A DNA stretch of 12,534 bases from Prosthecochloris ethylica. Its GTDB lineage: Bacteria; Bacteroidota; Chlorobiia; Chlorobiales; Chlorobiaceae. The stretch lies in assembly GCF_015234275.1 (NCBI RefSeq), contig NZ_JADGII010000031.1; one strand, given 5' to 3'. The notes beneath the pieces were generated by a model. That model had not been told where the DNA came from. It did not search any database and saw only the letters and a list, made by a program, of their open reading frames with translations. Positions 6,356-12,534 of the stretch are shown in pieces (position 1 is the stretch's first letter; each line of letters opens with the position of its first letter). Made by a program: the position numbers and the translations under genes.

Positions 6356-7216
6356 ATGCCATACAGCTTATCAGGCGTAGGGCATAATGGCTTTGAAAAA
6401 GCAGACTTACACATACACACAAAATGTTCAGACGGAATCTTTACGCCGGAAGAAATTGTCCTCAAGGCAAAGAAATCCGGACTTAAGGCCATAAGTATAA
6501 CTGACCATGATTCTGTTTCAGGAATAGACAAAGCAAAGCCATTAGCCACACAACACGGCGTCGAGCTTATTAACGGTGTTGAAATGAGCTCGACATACCA
6601 GGGACATGATATTCATATCCTTGGGTATTTTTTTGATCACAAAAATCCAGAACTGCAGCGGTATCTGGACCACTGCAGGCACCTGCGGGCCCGGCGCGCA
6701 GAGCGTATGGTACAGAAACTCGCCAAAATGGGCGTCAAGATCGAGATCGAACAGATCATTCTCAAGGCCCAGAACGGCAGTGTCGGCAGACCGCATATCG
6801 CAGCAGTCCTGCAGGACGGAGGTTTTGTCAGAAGTTTCAGCGAAGCCTTCAGCAAATACCTGGGGTCGCACAGCCCGGCATATGTCAAGAGTATCGAAAC
6901 ACATCCGGCTGATATCATCAAGCTGATCAATGAAGCGTCAGGCCTGTCGTTTCTCGCCCATCCCGGGCAGAACGTCCCCGACGAGATTCTTCGTCAGCTG
7001 ATCACGTTCGGTCTGGACGGCATAGAGATCATCCATCCGTCCCATGACCCGTACAAGCAGAACTATTACAAGGAGATCGCAAACGAGTACTTCCTGCTCT
7101 TCAGCGGAGGATCCGATTACCACGGACTCAAAGACCAGGAAGAAGACCATTTCGGACAGATAACCATCCCGTACGACTGGGTCACGAAAATGAAAAGCAG
7201 GATCGTGACGGTATAG
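6356..7216 (+). CDS. PHP-domain metal-dependent phosphoesterase / exoribonuclease-like protein
   Basis: A 286-residue PHP-superfamily protein most like the YciV/RNase AM group, whose studied members remove 5' nucleotides from RNA or hydrolyse nucleoside 3',5'-bisphosphates. The substrate cannot be told from sequence. All expected metal ligands are visible: H19 and H21 (KADLHIHTKCSDG), D50 and H51 (ITDHDSVSG), E76 (GVEMSS), H87 (HDIHILGYFF), H202 (FLAHPG), and D254 and H256 (GSDYHG). RPHIA with H147 lies in the middle insertion typical of this group. The start is the only ATG close upstream of the PHP motif; no strong ribosome binding site is seen. It stands alone between the repeat region and the mla promoter. 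The first 300 bp are about 41-42% GC while the rest is about 55%, with a sharp change near 6660. Confidence 0.88.
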   Translation: MPYSLSGVGHNGFEKADLHIHTKCSDGIFTPEEIVLKAKKSGLKAISITDHDSVSGIDKAKPLATQHGVELINGVEMSSTYQGHDIHILGYFFDHKNPELQRYLDHCRHLRARRAERMVQKLAKMGVKIEIEQIILKAQNGSVGRPHIAAVLQDGGFVRSFSEAFSKYLGSHSPAYVKSIETHPADIIKLINEASGLSFLAHPGQNVPDEILRQLITFGLDGIEIIHPSHDPYKQNYYKEIANEYFLLFSGGSDYHGLKDQEEDHFGQITIPYDWVTKMKSRIVTV

Positions 7217-7221
7217 CCGGT

Positions 7222-7249
7222 TTGGCAATTGGCAAAGATTTACTAATAT
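7222..7249 (+). promoter_or_regulatory. Probable sigma-70-type promoter of the mla run
   Basis: TTGGCA (7222-7227) lies 16 bp upstream of TAATAT (7244-7249), about 80 bp before mlaE and just after the PHP stop codon. TTGGCAA is repeated directly at 7222 and 7229. The match to consensus is fair, not strong. The local sequence is AT-rich against its surroundings. Confidence 0.45.
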
Positions 7250-7275
7250 AGGTCGCGTTTTTATTTCAGGATGAC

Positions 7276-7308
7276 CGGGGCATACATCTTGTTCAAGAGT
7301 ATGCCCCG
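7276..7308 (+). promoter_or_regulatory. Long hairpin in the mlaE leader
   Basis: CGGGGCATAC (7276-7285) pairs perfectly with GTATGCCCCG (7299-7308). Inside, after one unpaired A, TCTTG and CAAGA form a further stem around TT. The result is a near-continuous 33-nt hairpin ending 19 nt before the mlaE ATG, with no T tract after it. It could be a leader regulatory element, an mRNA stabiliser, or a terminator for the PHP gene. Confidence 0.6.
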
Positions 7309-7327
7309 CGGTGTTCATTGATCAACT

Positions 7328-8113
7328 ATGGGATTTACGAGTATCGCATCACAGGCAAACCGCTCTCTGAAAGAATTCTTTCTCACCATGCAGGAATTCT
7401 TCCTGTTCTCCCTCAGAGCGTTCATTACCATACCGAAGCTTCGGCGATACTGGCGTGACTTTCTCGACCAGGCTACCATCGCAGGCACCGATTCCATTCC
7501 CATCGTACTGGTCAGCTCCATCTCCATCGGGGCACTGCTGGCCGTCGAGGTTGGCAACCTGCTCGAGGATTTCGGGGCTAAAACCATGCTTGGCCGCTCG
7601 ACGGCGCTCTCCGTTATCCGCGAACTCGGCCCCCTGATCATGGGCCTCATGCTCTCGGCCCGCTACGGATCGCGCAACGGGGCGGAACTCGGAGCCATGA
7701 AAATCTCCGAACAGATCGATGCCCTCAGGGCATTCGGTACCGATCCGGTCGCCAAGCTTGTCATGCCGCGCCTCATGGCTGCGCTCATCGTCTTTATCCC
7801 GCTCACCGCCATCGCTGATTTTGCAGGCCTGCACAGCGCCGCCCTGCTTGCCGAACACTATCATAAAATCGATCCCGGCATCTTCTGGAACGCCGTCTTC
7901 CCGCGCCTTGTGCTCAAGGATTTCGTCGTCGGCTTCCTCAAGGCCCCGGTCTTTGCCATCATCATCACGCTGGTCAGCAGTTTCAACGGCTTTTCCGCAA
8001 CAGGCGGCACCGCAGGCGTCGGACGCTCGACCATCAAAGGCATCGTCGTCTCGTCAGGGCTCATACTCATTGCCAACTTTTATGTTTCAAAGCTCGTGCT
8101 TGAAAACATGTAA
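7328..8113 (+). CDS. mlaE: MlaE-family ABC transporter permease
   Basis: The inner-membrane permease of an MCE-type phospholipid (or other hydrophobic molecule) transporter between the inner and outer membranes. The 261-residue length is normal. The MlaE core is clear: RELGPLIMGLMLSARYGS followed by the AELGAMKISEQIDAL stretch, which spans residues 98-133 and is the family hallmark, then DPVAKLVMPRLMAAL (139-153), and near the C-terminus GGTAGVGRSTIKGIVVS (226-242). Five or so hydrophobic segments are present. The N-terminal start at 7328 lacks a visible ribosome binding site, and an ATG at 7388 is a possible alternative. It is the first gene of the tight mlaE-mlaF-mlaD set and is separated from mlaF by 3 bp. 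Confidence 0.93.
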   Translation: MGFTSIASQANRSLKEFFLTMQEFFLFSLRAFITIPKLRRYWRDFLDQATIAGTDSIPIVLVSSISIGALLAVEVGNLLEDFGAKTMLGRSTALSVIRELGPLIMGLMLSARYGSRNGAELGAMKISEQIDALRAFGTDPVAKLVMPRLMAALIVFIPLTAIADFAGLHSAALLAEHYHKIDPGIFWNAVFPRLVLKDFVVGFLKAPVFAIIITLVSSFNGFSATGGTAGVGRSTIKGIVVSSGLILIANFYVSKLVLENM

Positions 8114-8116
8114 ATC

Positions 8117-8851
8117 ATGATAGAACTGCAGAACGTCTCCCTGCGCTACGGGGAACGCGAAATACTCGACAACGTCTCACTCACCATCGAGGACAACAAG
8201 ATCAAGGCCGTCCTCGGCCCCAGCGGCGTGGGCAAAAGCACGATCCTGAAACTCATACTCGGCCTCATCAAACCCAACAGCGGCTCAATTCTCATCGACG
8301 GGACCGACATCACCAGGCTCAAGGAATCACAGCTCTATCCCATCAGGCGAAAAATGGGCATCGTCTTCCAGGGCAACGCCCTCTTCGACTCGATGACCAT
8401 CAGCGAAAACCTCGGATTCTTCCTGCGTGAAAACCTGAACCTCAACGAGGAAGAAACCAGGCGAAGAGTACGTGAGCAGGTCGAATTTGCCGGGCTCGAA
8501 GGTTACGAGGACGCCCTGCCGGAAAACCTCAGCGGAGGCATGAAAAAACGCGTCGCCATCGGGCGTGCGCTCATTTTCAATCCGAAAATGATCCTGTTCG
8601 ACGAACCCACCGCCGGACTCGATCCCGTCAGCTCGAAAAAAATTCTCAGCCTGATCGGTGAACTGCGTAAAAAAAATGATCTCGGGGCCGTCCTCGTCAC
8701 CCATATCATCGACGACGTCTTCATGGTAGCCGACTCCGTCGCCGTCCTCTACAAAGGGCAGATCATCTTCGACGACGACACCCATAAACTGCATGAATCA
8801 GACCATCCGTTCATCCGGTCGATCCTGTCAGACAAAATTCTCGAACAATAA
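8117..8851 (+). CDS. mlaF: MlaF-family ABC transporter ATP-binding protein
   Basis: The cytoplasmic ATPase that powers the MlaE permease. The 244-residue protein has every ABC motif intact: Walker A GPSGVGKST (34-42), Q-loop Q85 in GIVFQGNALFDSM, signature LSGGMKKRVAIGRAL (138-152), Walker B MILFDEPTAGLDP (158-170) and switch histidine H196 in VTHIID. The GNALFDSM sequence after the Q-loop and the GGMKKR signature are typical of the Mce/Mla ATPases rather than of importers for small polar solutes. The start follows the mlaE stop by 3 bp, so translation is probably coupled. Confidence 0.95.
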   Translation: MIELQNVSLRYGEREILDNVSLTIEDNKIKAVLGPSGVGKSTILKLILGLIKPNSGSILIDGTDITRLKESQLYPIRRKMGIVFQGNALFDSMTISENLGFFLRENLNLNEEETRRRVREQVEFAGLEGYEDALPENLSGGMKKRVAIGRALIFNPKMILFDEPTAGLDPVSSKKILSLIGELRKKNDLGAVLVTHIIDDVFMVADSVAVLYKGQIIFDDDTHKLHESDHPFIRSILSDKILEQ

Positions 8852-8869
8852 CCCAGTACAACCTCCGTC

Positions 8870-9751
8870 ATGAGAAACCCGAATACACTGAAATGGAGTG
8901 ACTTGAAAACCGGCATCTTCTTTGTGATCGGCATCAGCCTTGCCGCCTATCTCGGACTGGTTGTCGGAAAAAACTCGAGCCTGTTCAAGAGCCAGACGAC
9001 CATCAACATGCTCGCGACCGACGTTGAAAGCCTTGCCGAAAACAACTTCGTCTCCCTGTCCGGCAAAAAAATCGGCACCGTCTCCTCCCTCCACTTCGTC
9101 GATGAACAGGATTCACTCTACGTACTCATCCAGATGAAGCTGCACAACGAATATGCCGGCATCGTCACCAAAGACTCCAGAGGCAGCATCAAATCCCTCG
9201 GCATTCTCGGCGACAAGTACATCGACATCACCACAGGAAGCGGCGAGCCTGTTGAAGACGGCGATTACATCCAGATCGAGCCCGCCGAAGGCGGCATCGG
9301 CAGCCTCACCGAAAACGCCGGCAAAACCCTCGCCCAGATCAACACCCTGCTCGACGGCATCAACAGCGGCAAAGGGCCGCTTGCCAAGCTCATCGGCTCC
9401 GAAGAAATGGCCTCGGAACTCGAACAGACCGTCACCAACCTGCAGACCGTCTCACGCGAGCTCTCCGGATTCAGCAGTGATCTCAACAACGGCAACGGTC
9501 TTCTGCAGAAAATGATGAACGACGAGACCTTTGCCAACGACATCAAAACCACCTTCAGCACCATCAGTACCGTCGCTTCGCGTACCGACTCGCTCATTCA
9601 GAAACTCAACAGTGAAGAAAGCACCTTCGGCCAGCTGCACTCAAACCCTGCGCTGTACAGCAATCTCAACGAAAGCGTCAAAGCGCTCGACTCGCTGCTC
9701 GTCGATCTCAAGAAAAACCCTGATCGCTACGTACAGTTCTCACTGTTCTAA
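8870..9751 (+). CDS. mlaD: MCE-domain protein, MlaD-like lipid-binding subunit
   Basis: An inner-membrane-anchored periplasmic subunit of the Mla transporter. It has one N-terminal membrane helix (about 15-34), then an MCE domain (about 40-125) with the characteristic GKKIGTVSSL and SIKSLGILGDKYIDIT stretches, where MCE domains carry the pore-loop and hexamer contacts. At 293 residues it is longer than E. coli MlaD (about 180). The extra C-terminal part (166-288) is exactly three repeats of 41 residues beginning SGKG, NGNG and SEES, each predicted helical, followed by QFSLF. Such helical tails occur in MCE proteins that extend across the periplasm. No mlaB or mlaC homologue is adjacent. It lies 18 bp after mlaF and 13 bp before a secreted serine hydrolase. 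Confidence 0.9.
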   Translation: MRNPNTLKWSDLKTGIFFVIGISLAAYLGLVVGKNSSLFKSQTTINMLATDVESLAENNFVSLSGKKIGTVSSLHFVDEQDSLYVLIQMKLHNEYAGIVTKDSRGSIKSLGILGDKYIDITTGSGEPVEDGDYIQIEPAEGGIGSLTENAGKTLAQINTLLDGINSGKGPLAKLIGSEEMASELEQTVTNLQTVSRELSGFSSDLNNGNGLLQKMMNDETFANDIKTTFSTISTVASRTDSLIQKLNSEESTFGQLHSNPALYSNLNESVKALDSLLVDLKKNPDRYVQFSLF

Positions 9752-9764
9752 AACAGCATGACCA

Positions 9765-10916
9765 ATGCGGCACCTGATCGTCATCTGCACCCTCCTCATC
9801 TTCACCCTCCCCGCCGCCGTGCGGGGAGCCGGCGCAGGAGTTCCGGACTTCACTCCGGTTGAAAACCTGGTCAACCGCTCGATCAGCGAAAGAGTCTTTC
9901 CCTCCGCATCCATCGCCGTCATCCACCAGGGCCGTGTCATCTTCCACCGCGCATTCGGGCGACTCACCTACGACCCCGCTTCCCCCGAAGCCACCACCGG
10001 GACAATCTACGACATCGCCTCGCTCACCAAACCTGTCGTCACCACATCCATCACCATGCAGCTCGTCGAGCGGGACTCGCTCGACCTCGACGCCCCCGTC
10101 AGCCGTTATCTCCCATCCTTCGGCTCCAACGGAAAACAGGATGTCACCGTCAGACAGCTGCTGCAGCATACCTCGGGACTCAGGGCACACCGATTTTTCA
10201 TCAAAACCTGCACCACTCCGCAGGAGGTCTATCAAGCCATCGATACCGATACCCTCATCACACGACCCGGCACAAGAACGCGATACAGCGACCTCGGTTT
10301 CATCACCCTCGGGCGTGTGATCAAGCGAATCACCGGAAACTCACTCGAAAAGAACTTCGACACCCGTTTCCGGCGCCCGCTCGCCATGCACAACACGATG
10401 TTCACGCCTCCGACCGAACTCAGCATGGCCATAGCCCCCACCGAGCAGGACACGTCCTGGACGCTCCGCACACCCCGGCCACTCGTCCACGACCACAACA
10501 CCGCCCTTCTCGGCGGCATTGCAGGCCATGCAGGCCTTTTCTCCACCACCCGCGACCTCATCATCTTCACCAGCATGATGCTCAACGAAGGCCGTTACGG
10601 GACCAGAACATTCTTCAGCCCGGAAACCCTCGCCACCTTCACACGCCGCTATGACAACGACCGCGGCCTCGGCTGGGACCTTCGCTCCATCGACACACCA
10701 TCCTCAGCCGGAGACCACCTCTCCCCGAGCACCTACGGACACCTCGGCTTCACCGGCACCAGCATCTGGATCGATCCTGAACAGGACATCGCTATCATCA
10801 CCCTTACCAACCGCGTCCATCCCACCTCCTCCAACAAAAAAATCAGAGCGTTCCGCCCCAGGCTCCACAACACCATCATGGAGTGCATTGAAAGTCAAAA
10901 AGAAAAAAATCCGTAA
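9765..10916 (+). CDS. Exported serine hydrolase, class C beta-lactamase / penicillin-binding-protein-like
   Basis: A 383-residue protein with a signal peptide (MRHLIVICTLLIFTLPAAVRG, possible cleavage near 20-24) and a beta-lactamase-like serine hydrolase domain. The catalytic S-x-x-K is SLTK with S86 and K89. The second motif is Y174-S-D rather than the Y-A/S-N of true class C enzymes, a form usual in esterase or peptidase relatives. The third is H326-L-G in YGHLGFTGTS in place of K-T-G. These features fit a periplasmic D-aminopeptidase, DD-peptidase or esterase more than a drug-resistance beta-lactamase. The substrate is unknown. It starts 13 bp after mlaD, which suggests a shared transcript and a role in envelope upkeep. 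There is no clear ribosome binding site. Confidence 0.88.
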   Translation: MRHLIVICTLLIFTLPAAVRGAGAGVPDFTPVENLVNRSISERVFPSASIAVIHQGRVIFHRAFGRLTYDPASPEATTGTIYDIASLTKPVVTTSITMQLVERDSLDLDAPVSRYLPSFGSNGKQDVTVRQLLQHTSGLRAHRFFIKTCTTPQEVYQAIDTDTLITRPGTRTRYSDLGFITLGRVIKRITGNSLEKNFDTRFRRPLAMHNTMFTPPTELSMAIAPTEQDTSWTLRTPRPLVHDHNTALLGGIAGHAGLFSTTRDLIIFTSMMLNEGRYGTRTFFSPETLATFTRRYDNDRGLGWDLRSIDTPSSAGDHLSPSTYGHLGFTGTSIWIDPEQDIAIITLTNRVHPTSSNKKIRAFRPRLHNTIMECIESQKEKNP

Positions 10917-10959
10917 AATTTTCCATGTACTCAACACCTGACGACAGAAACACCGATTC

Positions 10960-12492
10960 ATGACCACACCCGCACAACCCCGGACAACAGCAAACGCCTC
11001 ATGGTGGATACTGCCCGCTCTCCTCTACACGATCTTCCACGAAAAATCACCGCTCTACACCACGAACCAGAACACCAAATTTCTGCATGGAGCAGCGAAT
11101 GCGGGGTACGGCTGGCTGGAAAACGACTGGATGGGCAACACCCTCAACCCTCTGCCAGTCTTCAGCACCCTTGTCGAATGGCTGTACCAGCTGCAGGCGA
11201 TCGAACTATCCTATGGAATCTTCGCAATTCTTGTTTTTACATACTTCGCCGTACTCACACGAATAGTGCTCCATTACTTTCCCGCTGTTACCAGCACCGT
11301 ACCCATGCTCTTCTACATCTCGCTGTTCGTACTCTTCAGCAAACAGGATATGCAGGGACTGGCCTACCAGTATTTGCTCGGGGAATACCTGCAGCCCTGC
11401 GTGTTCGGGGTATTTGTCCTGCTCTCCTTTGAACGATTCATCAACAACCGCCATGCGAGCGCATCCATATGGCTGGCCATCGCCTCAGCCTTTCACCCGG
11501 CTTATCTCCCGACCACCTTTCTGGTTCAGGCAGCCTACACCTCCGTCATGCTCCGCAACCGTTCATCGATCCGTGAAACCGGCATCCCCATCGCACTGTT
11601 TCTGCTTCTTTCCGCTCCGCTCGTCCTCCGCCATCTCATCCTCTTTGCCCCCACAACCCCGGAGATGAACCTGCAAGCCATCGATATCCTGGCCAACCAG
11701 CGAATCCCGCACCATACAGATATCCACCTCTGGCTGGATGCAAACTCGTTTATCAAGCTGGGAGTCATGGCAGCGGCAATACTCATCATCCGGAAGTCCG
11801 CGCTTTCGATCGTGTTGCTCATTCCCTTCGTCATCATCATCATATCCGGCATCTACCTGTATATCGAACCCAACGCCACCCTCGCCTTCACCACCCCGTG
11901 GAGAAGCTCAGTCTTCCTGCTGCCGCTCTCCATTGCGCTGATCTCCGGTTGGGCCGCCGCCTCCACAGCAAACGTCATCTCGAACCATCGCATCATCAAG
12001 CCGGCCATCGGCCTCATTGCCACGGTCTACCTGATTGCCACGACAACCGGACAGGTAACCCGTCAGATCGATAATTTCAGGACATACGCAGAAGAACAAG
12101 AGATGGGGGCAATCGCATATGCATCGGCCAACAGAGGGCCGGAACAACTCTACCTCATTCCACCTGCAGATTCGCGCATGGACAAGTTCCGCCTCGAAAC
12201 CGGCATCCCGGTCCTGATCAACCTCAAGACCCACCCGTATAAAGACTCCGAGGTCATGGAATGGTTCAACCGCAACACGATGGCCCTCAAATTCTACCAG
12301 GCCCGGAACACCAACGAACGGCAGCAGGCGCTCGACGATCTCGTCAGCACCTACCCAGTCACGCACTGTATCACACCCGCACACGTCACCCTTCCCGTAA
12401 CATCTGCATGGAAAGAAGTTTACCGCGACCAGCACTATGTCATCCGGATTAAAGAAGCGAACAAACCGTACGTCATCAGTCGTGAATCGTGA
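10960..12492 (+). CDS. Polytopic membrane protein, DUF6798-like
   Basis: A 510-residue membrane protein of unknown function. It has about nine hydrophobic segments (near 15-27, 80-107, 113-127, 145-158, 168-197, 209-230, 266-302, 317-340 and 347-364) and then a soluble C-terminal domain (about 370-510). Two stretches look diagnostic: GYGWLENDWMGNTLNPLPVF (49-68) after the first helix, and GIPVLINLKTHPYKDSEVMEW (415-435) in the soluble part. From memory these resemble proteins annotated as DUF6798, whose layout recalls GT-C glycosyltransferases; that is family resemblance, not proof. It follows the serine hydrolase by 43 bp and may belong to the same transcript. The last codons (VISRES and stop) are formed by a copy of repeat module B, so the native C-terminus may have been replaced. 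Confidence 0.75.
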   Translation: MTTPAQPRTTANASWWILPALLYTIFHEKSPLYTTNQNTKFLHGAANAGYGWLENDWMGNTLNPLPVFSTLVEWLYQLQAIELSYGIFAILVFTYFAVLTRIVLHYFPAVTSTVPMLFYISLFVLFSKQDMQGLAYQYLLGEYLQPCVFGVFVLLSFERFINNRHASASIWLAIASAFHPAYLPTTFLVQAAYTSVMLRNRSSIRETGIPIALFLLLSAPLVLRHLILFAPTTPEMNLQAIDILANQRIPHHTDIHLWLDANSFIKLGVMAAAILIIRKSALSIVLLIPFVIIIISGIYLYIEPNATLAFTTPWRSSVFLLPLSIALISGWAAASTANVISNHRIIKPAIGLIATVYLIATTTGQVTRQIDNFRTYAEEQEMGAIAYASANRGPEQLYLIPPADSRMDKFRLETGIPVLINLKTHPYKDSEVMEWFNRNTMALKFYQARNTNERQQALDDLVSTYPVTHCITPAHVTLPVTSAWKEVYRDQHYVIRIKEANKPYVISRES

Positions 12493-12494
12493 CT
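12471..12494 (+). repeat. Dispersed repeat, partial module B copy 3, overlapping a gene end
   Basis: TCGTGAATCGT here matches module B at 3281-3291. It encodes the last residues of the upstream membrane protein and supplies its TGA stop (12490-12492). Module F follows 3 bp later, as it does after module B at 5937-5972. Confidence 0.55.
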
Positions 12495-12497
12495 GGA

Positions 12498-12533
12498 GTA
12501 GGGGCGAGCGGCGCTCGCCCGCAATGAGCCCCC
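12498..12533 (+). repeat. REP-like palindrome, module F copy 2
   Basis: 34 of 36 bases match 5976-6011, with the same perfect 8-bp stem (GGGCGAGC at 12502-12509, GCTCGCCC at 12513-12520). It lies 6 bp after the stop of the membrane-protein gene and runs to the end of the window. Confidence 0.85.
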
Positions 12534-12534
12534 G

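Noticed and set aside
7319..7325. TTGATCAA palindrome as an operator just before mlaE
   Set aside because: An 8-bp palindrome is too short and common to support an operator without further copies or a known regulator.
9765..10916. Antibiotic-resistance class C beta-lactamase
   Set aside because: The second and third active-site motifs are YSD and HLG in place of Y-A/S-N and K-T-G, and the setting is an envelope operon. A peptidase or esterase relative is more likely.

Overview
The window looks like chromosomal DNA of a green sulfur bacterium (Chlorobi, family Chlorobiaceae). This rests on recognising the protein styles (PdxJ, PgsA, MutS2, a compact MlaEFD set, a DUF6798-like membrane protein), on a moderately GC-rich composition, and on intergenic spaces filled with short dispersed repeats. 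No rRNA or other lineage marker is present, so the family-level assignment is an inference.

Layout. At the left end a minus-strand pair, mutS2 (3201 to 811) followed by pgsA (743 to 138), ends in a convincing intrinsic terminator (81-107). About 300 bp of repeat-rich DNA separates it from a divergent plus-strand housekeeping run: pdxJ (3502-4224), rdgB (4246-4911) and uppP (4948-5796), with gaps of 21 and 36 bp. A gene-free stretch of about 560 bp (5797-6355) follows, densely packed with palindromes and dispersed repeats and ending in an AT-rich leader. A lone PHP-type metallophosphoesterase gene (6356-7216) comes next. After a promoter-like sequence and a long hairpin, a plus-strand run begins: mlaE (7328-8113), mlaF (8117-8851), mlaD (8870-9751), a secreted serine hydrolase (9765-10916) and a polytopic membrane protein (10960-12492). 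Its gaps are 3, 18, 13 and 43 bp, so it may be one operon.

Functions. mutS2, rdgB and pgsA serve nucleic-acid or ribosome maintenance, nucleotide-pool sanitation and phospholipid synthesis. pdxJ makes pyridoxine 5'-phosphate. uppP recycles the undecaprenyl carrier. mlaEFD encode the inner-membrane core of an MCE phospholipid transporter, and the serine hydrolase downstream probably acts on envelope substrates in the periplasm. The overall theme is cell-envelope lipid and wall upkeep beside housekeeping genes.

The least ordinary part is the intergenic DNA. At least six short sequence modules (called A to F here) recur in the four repeat-bearing intervals of this window, in mosaic combinations with a mostly preserved order and, with one exception, the same orientation. 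One palindromic module has a variant with compensating changes in both arms. Module-like sequence supplies the pgsA terminator hairpin and overlaps the stop codons of pgsA and of the last membrane-protein gene. I found no CRISPR array, no transposase gene, no tRNA and no obvious new defence or metabolic gene system.
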